62,506 nucleotides of DNA, from positions 1 to 62,506 of IMG/VR virus record IMGVR_UViG_3300022865_000425. One strand, 5' to 3'. The notes under the pieces are model-generated. The model made no database searches. It was given only the letters and a program-made list of their open reading frames with translations, and was not told where the DNA came from. A program made the translations under genes and the position numbers. Of the stretch, positions 1-7,413 are shown one piece after another; the first letter of the stretch is position 1; each line of letters begins with the position of its first letter. The stretch comes from a virus.

Positions 1-243
1 CACCGATCAGTGTACCAAACCCAGGTACCCAGCCTTCTCCTGAACCATACATGATTCCGTATCCACATAATAGATACATCAAACATGCAACACCATACAG
101 TGCAAAGTTCTTGGTGATAATTTCTGCTACGTTTTTACTACGAACCATACCTGCTTCCAACATGGTAAAACCCGCCGCCATGAACATGACCAGGGCTCCG
201 CATACTAGGAAGTAGAATGTGTCTAAACTATATGCTAAGTCCA

Positions 244-244
<1 letters not shown>
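1..244 (-). CDS. amtB: Ammonium transporter AmtB, N-terminal part (cut by window edge)
   Basis: The first 81 residues of an Amt/Mep/Rh ammonium channel are visible; the rest lies beyond base 1. The first transmembrane helix (YFLVCGALVMFMAAGFTML) runs into the family signature MLEAGMVRSKNV, followed by a second hydrophobic stretch and a glycine-rich loop. AmtB conducts ammonium/ammonia across the inner membrane. The start codon shares one base with the glnB stop (TAATG), so the two genes are translationally coupled in the usual bacterial glnK-amtB arrangement. The part seen is intact; whether the full channel is intact cannot be judged here. Confidence 0.93.
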
Positions 245-582
<338 letters not shown>

Positions 583-646
583 TTATTACCTTTCTGCGTA
601 CTCTTGACGCATTTAAATTTGTGAAGTACTCCTGACTCCACAGTGG

Positions 647-654
647 TATTTATT
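647..654 (-). promoter_or_regulatory. Late-promoter-like octamer upstream of glnB
   Basis: Reads AATAAATA on the minus strand, one base from the T4 late consensus TATAAATA. An inverted repeat ATTGCA-N1-TGCAAT (653-665) overlaps its upstream end and could be an operator. It lies in the 144-base gap between the CWC protein and glnB and would drive glnB-amtB late in infection. A single octamer is weak evidence; the genome-wide recurrence supports it. Confidence 0.45.
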
Positions 655-726
655 GCAATGCAATAATGATATGTATTTGTAGTTAACGTTCTTGTCTCGT
701 TTTTGTAAAACTATCCAAGTTTTCAT

Positions 727-912
727 TTAGCCTCTTAACTCTTGTGTGTTTTGTTCATTAAGAATCTGTCTATAACACTGACCACAGTAACAACCTTGAT
801 CCTTATTGATTTCGACAAGGGGTGGCATAATCGTACACCAGCATTCAACCTCTGGTGTACGAGCCGCACACTTGAGCAACGAGTTACATCTTGCGCACCG
901 CTCTAAGTGCAT
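727..912 (-). CDS. Small Cys-rich protein, CWC type
   Basis: 61 residues with eight cysteines arranged as CARC, C, CWC and CYCGQC, matching the Cys-rich CWC family of short bacterial proteins (motif CP-CG ... CWC ... CxCxxC). The spacing suggests a zinc- or metal-binding knuckle. The family has no established function. It lies three bases downstream of the peroxiredoxin gene and is probably cotranscribed with it. The start codon is the only ATG near the upstream gene's end. Family call is moderately sure; function unknown. Confidence 0.7.
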   Translation of the reverse strand: MHLERCARCNSLLKCAARTPEVECWCTIMPPLVEINKDQGCYCGQCYRQILNEQNTQELRG

Positions 913-915
913 TTA

Positions 916-1461
916 TTAATCACCAGGTGCGTCAGACAATACTTTGAGGATGTGCGCAGGACTACTTACTCCATATGGATCTGGATTCTCTTCGGACCCA
1001 TCTGGTTCCACAAAACTGCGTTCAACCACTCCATCGTTAATAACAACAGCAAAACGTCTTGATCGCTTACCGAAGGTAATAACACTCATGTCTGCTAACA
1101 TACCCAATGAGTCAGCAAACTCTCCGTTGCCATCTGGAATTACTTTTACTTTTTTAATGCCCATGTGTTGTGCCCAAGCATTCATTACAAAACTGTCATT
1201 AACACTGGATACATAAATTTCGTCAATGCCTTGTGCATAAAAGTCTTCATGTGCTTGTTCAAAGGCAGGCAGTTGTAATGAACTACAGGTTGGAGTAAAT
1301 GCTCCTGGCAATGAAAATACAATTACCCTCTTGCCAGCAAATAATTGGTCTGTGGTTGTGGGTATGAATTCCCCACCAATTGGACATCCGCCGTCTTCAG
1401 GCTCTTCATCACCTACCCTACACATAAAGGTAATGGTGGGAATTTTCTTTTGCTCGATCAT
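916..1461 (-). CDS. Peroxiredoxin, Prx5/type II class
   Basis: 181 residues with the thioredoxin-fold peroxiredoxin signature LPGAFTPTCSSLQLPAF; Cys59 in TPTCS is the expected peroxidatic cysteine and PGAFT..C is typical of type II/Prx5 enzymes that reduce H2O2 and alkyl hydroperoxides. Downstream elements INVSSVND-like (YVSSVNDSFVMNAW) and the C-terminal VVERSFVEPDG region also match. No glutaredoxin domain is fused, so reduction must come from host or phage thiols. An extra Cys-containing insert (EDGGCPIGG) near residues 21-30 is unusual. A Shine-Dalgarno AAGGAG precedes the ATG. Likely protects the infected cell from oxidative damage (inference). Confidence 0.9.
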   Translation of the reverse strand: MIEQKKIPTITFMCRVGDEEPEDGGCPIGGEFIPTTTDQLFAGKRVIVFSLPGAFTPTCSSLQLPAFEQAHEDFYAQGIDEIYVSSVNDSFVMNAWAQHMGIKKVKVIPDGNGEFADSLGMLADMSVITFGKRSRRFAVVINDGVVERSFVEPDGSEENPDPYGVSSPAHILKVLSDAPGD

Positions 1462-1471
1462 ATGCTTCTCC

Positions 1472-1720
1472 TTATCTTATTATTTTAATGTTACTGTCTG
1501 TTTCAATTACGACTCTGGCACCACAACTTAGTATCTGTTTACCGTGTTCGCCGTAAACAACCTTGCTGGGACCTAGTATTTCTACTTCGTGGCAGTATGT
1601 GTTAGATTTTCCTTCTTTGATAGTTATGGTAGGTTCCACATCTACAAACTCAGGATCGAGTCGTTGCTTCTTCAAGTTACTGCGAATTACGTTTTGATTA
1701 ACGTGAATGTATTTTTTCAT
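1472..1720 (-). CDS. Hypothetical protein, 82 aa, predicted leaderless mRNA
   Basis: I do not recognise this protein. It is short, mixed alpha/beta in composition, with a basic N-terminus (MKKYIHVNQNVIRSNLKK) and a central VEILGPSKVVYGEHGK segment rich in beta formers. The ATG sits six bases after the -10 hexamer of a perfect sigma70 promoter, so the transcript probably starts on or beside the initiation codon and there is no Shine-Dalgarno. It heads the early operon that continues into the peroxiredoxin and CWC genes. Confidence 0.7.
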   Translation of the reverse strand: MKKYIHVNQNVIRSNLKKQRLDPEFVDVEPTITIKEGKSNTYCHEVEILGPSKVVYGEHGKQILSCGARVVIETDSNIKIIR

Positions 1721-1725
1721 GCCTT

Positions 1726-1754
1726 ATTATACAGGTAGAAAATGTTTGTGTCAA
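1726..1754 (-). promoter_or_regulatory. Consensus sigma70 promoter TTGACA-N17-TATAAT
   Basis: -35 at 1749-1754 and -10 at 1726-1731, both six of six matches with a 17-base spacer. It directly abuts the terminator at 1756-1781 and drives the 82-aa gene and peroxiredoxin. The predicted start site coincides with the ATG at 1720. Confidence 0.88.
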
Positions 1755-1755
1755 G

Positions 1756-1781
1756 AAAATGCCCACCGAAGTGAGCACTTT
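1756..1781 (-). terminator. Rho-independent terminator after pqqA
   Basis: On the minus strand an 11-bp stem (two G-T wobbles) closes on a C(TTCG)G tetraloop and ends in TTTTC. It isolates the pqqA transcript from the next promoter, which begins two bases later. The opposite strand also gives a hairpin followed by T residues, so it may act both ways. Confidence 0.75.
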
Positions 1782-1806
1782 TTGTTTCTTTAAAAATTAA
1801 TGTATA

Positions 1807-1878
1807 TTAGCGATGTGCAATGTACATTGAAATTTCGAAGCCATAACGCATTTCTGTGTACTCGGGCTTGCTCCACAT
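1807..1878 (-). CDS. pqqA: PQQ precursor peptide PqqA
   Basis: A 23-residue peptide beginning MWSKPEYTEMRYG and ending SMYIAHR. It matches PqqA of Proteobacteria along its length: Met-Trp-x-Lys-Pro N-terminus, Arg11, Gly13-Phe14, and above all Glu15 and Tyr19 in the E-x-x-x-Y arrangement. These are the two residues that PqqE crosslinks to make the pyrroloquinoline quinone skeleton, at exactly the positions found in the 23-residue Klebsiella peptide. A Shine-Dalgarno AAAGGAA is seven bases before the ATG, and a terminator follows within 30 bases, so it is a monocistronic gene. No pqqB, C, D or E is in the window, so the host must supply them. It would raise the substrate for host PQQ synthesis (inference). 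Confidence 0.87.
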   Translation of the reverse strand: MWSKPEYTEMRYGFEISMYIAHR

Positions 1879-1998
1879 AGTATTTCCTTTCAGTGATTAA
1901 TTAATTAATGTTAAAACAATGTTCCAACGCTAGTATTTAACATAAGTATATAGAGAGATTATCCTAAAGTACATACTGATATTCATTAAAGAAGCATA

Positions 1999-2931
1999 AT
2001 GAAACTAACACTACAGCCTGGAATTAAATTTGTTTTCCCTAGAGAAGACAGTGCCTATCAAAAACTGGAAAAAGAATTTAATTATTTTACCAACGCCATG
2101 TCGTTGTTCCATAACATAGAATTTGAGTTCCATCCTGAAAGCACAATAGGTTGGTTGCCACCATATTATGTGTCAGGTGATCCTGTGTGGTTGGAGAATC
2201 AGTATTACAGAGACAGGTTACGGGCACACTATAGGTTTTGCCAAAGGATTATCTTATGGGATATAGGTTACCCTGAAGTAGACTACACCGAAGTTAAAAA
2301 ACTATTCTACGATAAAGAACTTGTGCTTGTTACTGACAAACTAGTTGAAACAGAATACAACACTGTTAGATATGACTGGTCATGGAATCATTTTAAGTAC
2401 TATGCCACACAAGACGTACAGGATCCCACAAAGTTCTGGCAATATCAGGATTACCATATGCCTATGCTACTGGCAGAGAAAAATATTGGCAATATACTGA
2501 AATTTGATGGCGGTGTTTCAGAACTAAGGGACCTGGTGTTTAGTGACTATTCAGGACAAGTTACTGATGGTGGTGATTTTATACACACCATGGTAAGTGT
2601 GATTGAAGAGCCTCAGTTGGGCCTTAGTACGTACCATGCATTAAGTAGGGGTCACTTAGTAATGCTATATAGTGCGCCCTTCCAAGTTAAAAAACTGGGT
2701 GCAAAAGGGTTCTGGTTGGGCGATTTATTTGATTTTACATATGACCAAGTGCTTGATGATTATAATAGACTGGAACAATTTTGTCAGTGTTTGCGTAAAT
2801 TCTGTATGGGCACACACAAGCATGCCCTAACTGAATTCTACCTAGATAATATTAATAAACTTAGGGCTAACCAAGCTCTGTTCTTTGATAATGAGTATGA
2901 TAACAATATTAAAGACTGTTTTAAAACCTAA
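1999..2931 (+). CDS. Glycosyltransferase-like phage protein, 310 aa
   Basis: One of only four plus-strand genes. I know no name for it, but its C-terminal part (YHALSRGHLVMLYSAPFQVK then GFWLGDLFDFTYD and a regular helix) parallels the block EKTFKPILNLQPFVIVGPPG then GYKTFGNWINEDYD in the 401-aa protein at 34449-35654. Both therefore look like divergent members of one phage family, probably nucleotide-sugar glycosyltransferases, in which an E/S-rich loop precedes a G-rich turn. Soluble, no signal peptide. AAAGAAG lies before the ATG. The 3' end overlaps the convergent secreted-protein gene by 11 bases. Substrate unknown. Confidence 0.6.
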   Translation: MKLTLQPGIKFVFPREDSAYQKLEKEFNYFTNAMSLFHNIEFEFHPESTIGWLPPYYVSGDPVWLENQYYRDRLRAHYRFCQRIILWDIGYPEVDYTEVKKLFYDKELVLVTDKLVETEYNTVRYDWSWNHFKYYATQDVQDPTKFWQYQDYHMPMLLAEKNIGNILKFDGGVSELRDLVFSDYSGQVTDGGDFIHTMVSVIEEPQLGLSTYHALSRGHLVMLYSAPFQVKKLGAKGFWLGDLFDFTYDQVLDDYNRLEQFCQCLRKFCMGTHKHALTEFYLDNINKLRANQALFFDNEYDNNIKDCFKT

Positions 2932-3283
2932 GTCCCAACCCTATCTTAAGATTGTTTGCAGAAGCTAGGCCGTTGACCACGAGCCTAGCAGTTAGATACA
3001 CAGGTCTATGTTCGCCTTGTAAATAGTCTGTTAGATAGTAATGTGTAACATAGTTTAATAGAAAAAACAGATCCACCGTATCTGTATCGGGCCTATTGCC
3101 CAGTAAAGGATTGTGTTCTACGTATCCTTCATCATACCTACTAGCCATATCTCTTGTGGTTAAGTGATCCACAGCAATAGCTGTGGTTGACATCCAAAAC
3201 AACTCTTTGTCGTATTTGTCCCAGTCTGCGTATTCTGCTTGTGCTGTAAACGGCAAGAGTAGTAGTAATAGTAGTTTTCTCAT
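2921..3283 (-). CDS. Secreted/periplasmic phage protein, 120 aa
   Basis: Begins with a clear Sec signal peptide (MRKLLLLLLLPFTAQA, cleavage after AQA). The mature part contains AIAVDHLTTRDMASRYDEG, a YVEHNPLLG motif and a hydrophobic segment VDLFFLLNYVTHYYLTDYL, and ends in a beta-like tail GLGLRF. This pattern occurs in many marine myophage secreted proteins of unknown role. It is downstream of the spanin pair, so a part in lysis or envelope change is possible but unproven. It overlaps the end of the convergent plus-strand gene. Confidence 0.7.
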   Translation of the reverse strand: MRKLLLLLLLPFTAQAEYADWDKYDKELFWMSTTAIAVDHLTTRDMASRYDEGYVEHNPLLGNRPDTDTVDLFFLLNYVTHYYLTDYLQGEHRPVYLTARLVVNGLASANNLKIGLGLRF

Positions 3284-3311
3284 ACTTCTACTTATTACTG
3301 TTAACCAAGTT

Positions 3312-3695
3312 CTATTTTGTTTCAGCTTCCTCAGGAGTGCTTCGATCGGTTTGCTCGTAGTATTCTTTGTACTTTACTATAATTAGTTTTTGTTCCTGAA
3401 CTAGGCGTAATAGTTCTTGCATATTAATTGCAAGTTGTTTATAGCCAGTTTCATCAAGACTGTAAAACGCTATAAAATCATCAGGGTTCTTTTTGCGTTC
3501 CTCGATTAGTTCCTCAAGGTTTACCTCAGTAACAATTATCCACTCAGGACTTTTTAAGCGTAATGGTGCTGGGGCTTCTAAGCCTAACGGCTCACGCTCT
3601 ACCAGTTTTGTCTTAATTACGATCTCAGGTTCTCTCTTACTGAACATGGAACATCCAGTTACAAACACTAACGATAAAATCAGTAGATATCTCAT
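3312..3695 (-). CDS. Putative outer-membrane spanin (o-spanin) lipoprotein
   Basis: 127 residues with a lipoprotein signal peptide: hydrophobic core LLILSLVFV and lipobox VTGC, so Cys15 would be lipidated and the protein anchored in the outer membrane. The mature part is proline/charged and then helical. Its start overlaps the 3' end of the inner-spanin-like gene by four bases (ATGA), the normal i-/o-spanin gene order. Spanins fuse inner and outer membranes at the last step of lysis. Longer than lambda Rz1 but within the range of T4-like two-component spanins. Role assigned from architecture and context, not sequence identity. Confidence 0.6.
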   Translation of the reverse strand: MRYLLILSLVFVTGCSMFSKREPEIVIKTKLVEREPLGLEAPAPLRLKSPEWIIVTEVNLEELIEERKKNPDDFIAFYSLDETGYKQLAINMQELLRLVQEQKLIIVKYKEYYEQTDRSTPEEAETK

Positions 3696-4189
3696 GGCTG
3701 CTCCTTGGGTGTATAGTTTGGATTTGCTAGATCAGGACACTCGTTGTTAGCCTGGCTTTTCTTAGTAGCCTCCGCCTCATCTGGAGTTAACGGACTGCCA
3801 CCAGCAATCTCAAAACACCTCATAACATTTTTGCTGGCATTATTGATGATTTTTGTAACCAACGTTGTTTTTCTAACAGCGGCTTCATTAATATCACGAC
3901 GCTTGCCTGTTGCTTCGTTAACTTTATTAAGTTTATCGTTAAGGTCATCGATACGCTGTTCACTTGCCTTGCGAGTATTATCCAACTCTTTGTGGATCTT
4001 CTTCTGTAATTCGATGTCTTTCTCTTTAACAACCATCAGTTGTTTTTGCTCGGCAACTGTTTGTTCTAGCAGTTTCTGATTAATTCTTGATGTTTCTAAG
4101 TCACTGCGTAGGTTTTTAACATACAATGCACCACCACTAAGTGCGCCAACTATGGCTATGACGATTCCAATTTTAATTGATGTAAGCAT
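3692..4189 (-). CDS. Putative inner-membrane spanin (i-spanin)
   Basis: 165 residues: an N-terminal membrane anchor (IGIVIAIVGALSGGALYV), then a long periplasmic coiled coil from about residue 28 to 115 (heptads through EQTVAEQKQLMVVKEKDIEL and RIDDLNDKLNKVNEATGK), then a C-terminal segment with two cysteines (MRCFEIAGG, NNECPDL). This type II N-in/C-out layout with coiled coil is what i-spanins show, and the following overlapping gene is a lipoprotein. A late octamer AATAAATA ends six bases before the ATG, so the late transcript may be leaderless. Confidence 0.65.
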   Translation of the reverse strand: MLTSIKIGIVIAIVGALSGGALYVKNLRSDLETSRINQKLLEQTVAEQKQLMVVKEKDIELQKKIHKELDNTRKASEQRIDDLNDKLNKVNEATGKRRDINEAAVRKTTLVTKIINNASKNVMRCFEIAGGSPLTPDEAEATKKSQANNECPDLANPNYTPKEQP

Positions 4190-4194
4190 ATCAG

Positions 4195-4202
4195 TATTTA
4201 TT
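4195..4202 (-). promoter_or_regulatory. Late-promoter octamer for the spanin pair
   Basis: AATAAATA on the minus strand, last base six bases from the i-spanin ATG. The T4-type start site would fall on the ATG. It overlaps the stop region of the RNase H gene. Confidence 0.55.
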
Positions 4203-5190
4203 AAGAAGCCGGATAGGGAGAGCCTAATAGATCAGCATACCTTTGTGCATCGTCTGACAGTTTAGTTAGCTCGTACTTGCCACAGAACTTAAGAAATTTA
4301 GCACCCACCATGCTAGTAGTTTTGGGACTACTGGCTTCTGCTATTGTTTCAGCAATCTTTCGTTTAATGTCGTCTGGTTGTGCAGTTAAGTCGACAAGTG
4401 TTACGTTACGCTGATAGTCGTCTAGCACTCGATGCTCAACACCATTATGATCTGACCAACGTTGTAACATCATGTTGTTCCAGTTGAACCCCTTCTTGCC
4501 CTTATCTGCAAATGCTTCTAACAACCCAATCTTGTTCTTAGTGCCTTTCTTACGCACACCAGGATATGCTGAAAACACATTATCACTGGTGTCACCACGC
4601 ATACACTTCTCAAACAACATCCACTGTGGATTAACTTCTTTAGGTTCTTTAGTTTTCTTGTCCAGTACAGGTTCGCTTTTTTTGTTAAACACACCCTCGA
4701 GTGTATGCAACTCATCAGTAATACCATTATACTGTTTAACATTCTTAGCTAACAGCTGATAAAAGTCTGTGTCACTAGACACAATAGTATGATGATCGTT
4801 AGGGTGTGCTTGTACCCAACCTGCAATTAAGTCATCTGCTTCCAGTTCAGGATGTCGCATAACAGTGCAGTTCGACTTCTCTGTTAGGAATGTTTTGATA
4901 TCGTCAAATGTATCCCAGAACAGTTGATCTTCTTCTGCCTCTGCTTCTGTTAGTGCATCACGTGCCACTTTCCTGTTTTTCTTGTAGGGTTCGTAAAAGT
5001 CTTTACGCCAGGATCTGCCTTCTAGGCAAAACACTACGTGTCCTGCGGCTTGGTCTCGCCAGGCTTTAGCAACACTACCTAATGTAAGGTGTACTGCAAA
5101 TCCCAGTTTAGTCCATTGATCTGACCCACGATGTGCAATGTGGCGGGCTCTAAAGAATGTGTTTGCTAAGTCGACTATTAAGTATCTCAT
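4201..5190 (-). CDS. rnh: RNase H / 5'-3' flap exonuclease, T4 Rnh type
   Basis: 329 residues of the FEN-1/T4 RNase H nuclease family, which removes RNA primers and flaps from lagging-strand fragments. Metal-binding acidic motifs in order: DLANTFFRARH near residue 7, the LEADDLIAGW motif, IVSSDTDFYQLL, and MRGDTSDNVFSAYPGV followed by the helix-hairpin-helix region IGLLEAF. All catalytic aspartates appear present. It lies within a perfect early promoter's reach: ATG begins eight bases after the -10, with no Shine-Dalgarno, suggesting a leaderless early mRNA. Replication-associated. Confidence 0.88.
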   Translation of the reverse strand: MRYLIVDLANTFFRARHIAHRGSDQWTKLGFAVHLTLGSVAKAWRDQAAGHVVFCLEGRSWRKDFYEPYKKNRKVARDALTEAEAEEDQLFWDTFDDIKTFLTEKSNCTVMRHPELEADDLIAGWVQAHPNDHHTIVSSDTDFYQLLAKNVKQYNGITDELHTLEGVFNKKSEPVLDKKTKEPKEVNPQWMLFEKCMRGDTSDNVFSAYPGVRKKGTKNKIGLLEAFADKGKKGFNWNNMMLQRWSDHNGVEHRVLDDYQRNVTLVDLTAQPDDIKRKIAETIAEASSPKTTSMVGAKFLKFCGKYELTKLSDDAQRYADLLGSPYPAS

Positions 5191-5193
5191 ATA

Positions 5194-5940
5194 CTATATT
5201 ATAGGGCCACTCAGTGCTTTTGTCAAGTGCGGCAACAAGTGATGTGCCCAGGTTTGGTGACCGTCAGCCATGTAGTGACCACCGCCCATATCAGCGGCAA
5301 CACTAGGTCGAACACTGAATCCTTTTGTGTTCATTAGGTTAAAATATGATTGTGATTCAGTGTAAGGGTCTACATAGCTATCGCCCCAGTCTTTTTGATC
5401 TTGTTCTTGTATCAGACTGAAGGCGATATGACTGTTAAAAAATAAGTGTTTGATATTTTGTTCCTGTAGTTCGCAATGTAGATCCCATACTTGTCTGTGC
5501 CATTTTTGCTGATGTGCTTGCCAGTTACTTGCCTTTCCCACTATCCAATGCTTATACTTTAGTTGTAAAGGTTCAGGAAGAGCATCTAACCCACTACTAT
5601 TAACCTGATAGTATTCGCCTTCGTGTTCCCATTCCTCACGTTCCCACGTAGTCCAACCAATTAGTACAAACACATCTTCTTTTACGTTTTCTTTATATTG
5701 TCCTTTAATAAAGTCTCGAGTAGTTCTAACAATTCGATCGTTACTGGCGGCACTTTCAGCATCACAATATAAACGTGCTTGTAGTAGTTTGGCTAAAATA
5801 GCACTAAAACTCACTGCTAAGTTAGCTGGATGTGGTTTACGTTTTAGATAGAAGTATTGTGAATCATCTTCTGCAAAACAATATGTGTTAAGTGCTTCTG
5901 CACCTGCAACGTGACTGCAACCGTTTGTGTATAGTATCAT
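5194..5940 (-). CDS. SGNH-hydrolase-like phage protein
   Basis: 248 residues. The N-terminus YTNGCSHVAGAE resembles block I of SGNH/GDSL-like proteins (a GxSH/GCSH variant), and SAASNDRIVRTT resembles the later block with a conserved Asn; VFVLIGWTTWEREEW is the central beta strand plus a conserved W-rich stretch. C-terminal GGGHYMADGHQTWAHHL supplies an Asp/His pair as in SGNH block V. Such proteins are widespread in marine phages; enzymatic activity is not established. The 3' end carries the -35/-10 of the RNase H promoter. Confidence 0.6.
   Translation of the reverse strand: MILYTNGCSHVAGAEALNTYCFAEDDSQYFYLKRKPHPANLAVSFSAILAKLLQARLYCDAESAASNDRIVRTTRDFIKGQYKENVKEDVFVLIGWTTWEREEWEHEGEYYQVNSSGLDALPEPLQLKYKHWIVGKASNWQAHQQKWHRQVWDLHCELQEQNIKHLFFNSHIAFSLIQEQDQKDWGDSYVDPYTESQSYFNLMNTKGFSVRPSVAADMGGGHYMADGHQTWAHHLLPHLTKALSGPII
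5198..5226 (-). promoter_or_regulatory. Consensus sigma70 promoter TTGACA-N17-TATAAT for rnh
   Basis: -35 at 5221-5226, -10 at 5198-5203, perfect hexamers with spacer 17, embedded in the end of the SGNH-like gene. Predicted start is within two bases of the rnh ATG at 5190. Confidence 0.88.
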
Positions 5941-6128
5941 TTTAGTATTGTAAAAATATTGGCGTATTGCCAGCGATTAGGGTTAACTCCATGATAGAAC
6001 TTTACATATCTTCTGTAACACTTACGACACCAGATAGTTTCTCCGTCTAACGTCATAACTGGTCTCCACGCAAACCATTCTTCCCATGGTGTTTTTTCTA
6101 CATCATGATGTCGTGTCACCATACCCAT
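5937..6128 (-). CDS. Hypothetical protein, 63 aa
   Basis: Not recognised. Trp/Arg-rich (TPWEEWFAWRPVM) with a single WCRKCYRRY knuckle (one CxxC), so perhaps a small metal-binding or nucleic-acid-binding protein. An upstream in-frame GTG exists at 6155, but the ATG at 6128 is one base past the preceding stop (TAACATG), so I take that as the start. It overlaps the SGNH-like start by four bases. Confidence 0.6.
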   Translation of the reverse strand: MGMVTRHHDVEKTPWEEWFAWRPVMTLDGETIWCRKCYRRYVKFYHGVNPNRWQYANIFTILK

Positions 6129-6129
6129 G

Positions 6130-6504
6130 TTAATTATATTCTGACCTACCGTCACCTAAGTCTTTTTTATTAACTCTGTCAGCACGGCTAACATTAGCAT
6201 CATACTGTTGATGTGTCTCTAGTACAATATGCCTGCATACATCTTGAAACCAGTTATCAACAATGTCTTGATCTGTTTTGCCAGGGTAGCCCGACCTAAC
6301 AAGTTTAGCAACAAAGAAATCGTTCCAGTCTAGTTCAAAACTACCGTTACCTATATTATCAGGATCAAGCTCAACTTGTAATACGCTGACCCAAGGTTCT
6401 TTCTTTTCGGTTGCTATGTCTTTGTCAGACTTTTTAGACTTGCGTTGTTGCCTAGGTGCAGGCTCTTCGTTTTTCTTAAAAAAGTTTTTAATTTTATCAA
6501 TCAT
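6130..6504 (-). CDS. Conserved phage hypothetical protein, 124 aa
   Basis: Basic/charged N-terminus (KNFFKKNEEPAPRQQRKSKK) followed by a compact domain KEPWVSVLQVELDPDNIGNG, FELDWNDFFV and GYPGKTDQDIVDNWF that I associate with hypothetical proteins of T4-like marine phages. No catalytic motif seen. The ATG at 6504 shares a base with the queE stop (TAATG), which decides the start over an in-frame ATG four codons upstream. Cotranscribed with queE. Confidence 0.65.
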   Translation of the reverse strand: MIDKIKNFFKKNEEPAPRQQRKSKKSDKDIATEKKEPWVSVLQVELDPDNIGNGSFELDWNDFFVAKLVRSGYPGKTDQDIVDNWFQDVCRHIVLETHQQYDANVSRADRVNKKDLGDGRSEYN

Positions 6505-7379
6505 TAAGTACTCCAACTGTTGCCCCAGATATCTACGTGCAATCTGGGACTGTATCTGTAACCTTTACTTAGTGCATATTCGGCTACCCGTTTGTTATTT
6601 TGATTATATGCTTCTGCTACCCCACCAACAGGCATAATATAAACGTTACCGTTTACTCCTGCTTTACGATATGCATTAACAGCTTCATCTACTTCAGCCA
6701 TGTGTTCATCATTCTCTACTACAAACTTCAAATACGTGTTGCCTATCCAGTTATACTCAGCAACTACTTCTGGCATGATAGCATCGTCCCACGCTTCACC
6801 ACTAGCACTTAGTTTAGGACTAACACTAAATGTTAAGTTGTGGTAGTTATGATAATCATTCTTCCATGTGTGAAAGAATGCCTTAAAGTCATCATGTAAC
6901 TTTTGTGTGCCGTTTGTCTCAAACGTTATATTCTGCAAGTTACTCATTTTGTCATGTTCTAGTAAGTGCGAGTATATACGTTGCCAGCCTAATAATGGTT
7001 CTCCACCAGTAACAACTAGGTGTATGTCTGATCCATTATCTTGTCGCCATGTGTTATTAGGGAGTAAGTCGGTTAATTTACCAACAAGTGTGTCTATGTC
7101 ATAAGTTGGCGAATACTTTTTAAACTTTGGATGCCAACTTGCATAACTATCACAGCCTGTTGTAACAAGTGGAAGGTCTTCTAGTCGTTTGTACTTGTCG
7201 GGATCTTGTTCTACCAGTTTAATTATGTTGTCGACTTCTTCAGTCTTCTTACCTTTAGGCAAACCGAAACCTGGACATTCGAAGTTACACCCAAACAGTC
7301 TTAAGAATACACTGGGTACTCCTACAAATCTCCCCTCTCCCTGTAGACTGTAAAATATTTCACTTACTTTAAATTTCAT
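6504..7379 (-). CDS. queE: 7-carboxy-7-deazaguanine synthase QueE (radical SAM)
   Basis: 291 residues. QueE converts 6-carboxytetrahydropterin to 7-carboxy-7-deazaguanine. Seen: the QueE N-terminus VSEIFYSLQGEGRFVGVPSV, then cluster cysteines Cys31, Cys35 and Cys76. In cellular QueE the motif is CxxxCxxC; here about 40 residues (PGFGLPKGKK...) separate the second and third cysteine, an insert I associate with phage QueE. The SAM-binding VVTGGEPLL motif and FETNGT follow. AGAGG precedes the ATG. With folE, the QueD-like gene and the DpdA-like gene it forms a 7-deazaguanine pathway, probably for phage DNA modification. QueC is not in the window. Confidence 0.9.
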   Translation of the reverse strand: MKFKVSEIFYSLQGEGRFVGVPSVFLRLFGCNFECPGFGLPKGKKTEEVDNIIKLVEQDPDKYKRLEDLPLVTTGCDSYASWHPKFKKYSPTYDIDTLVGKLTDLLPNNTWRQDNGSDIHLVVTGGEPLLGWQRIYSHLLEHDKMSNLQNITFETNGTQKLHDDFKAFFHTWKNDYHNYHNLTFSVSPKLSASGEAWDDAIMPEVVAEYNWIGNTYLKFVVENDEHMAEVDEAVNAYRKAGVNGNVYIMPVGGVAEAYNQNNKRVAEYALSKGYRYSPRLHVDIWGNSWST

Positions 7380-7413
7380 TTTAACCTCTGCTTATATCTA
7401 GACTACTTGTATT

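Noticed and set aside
583-726. Glutamine riboswitch upstream of glnB
   Set aside because: I could not find the conserved glnA-type or downstream-peptide motif; only a late octamer and a small palindrome are visible.
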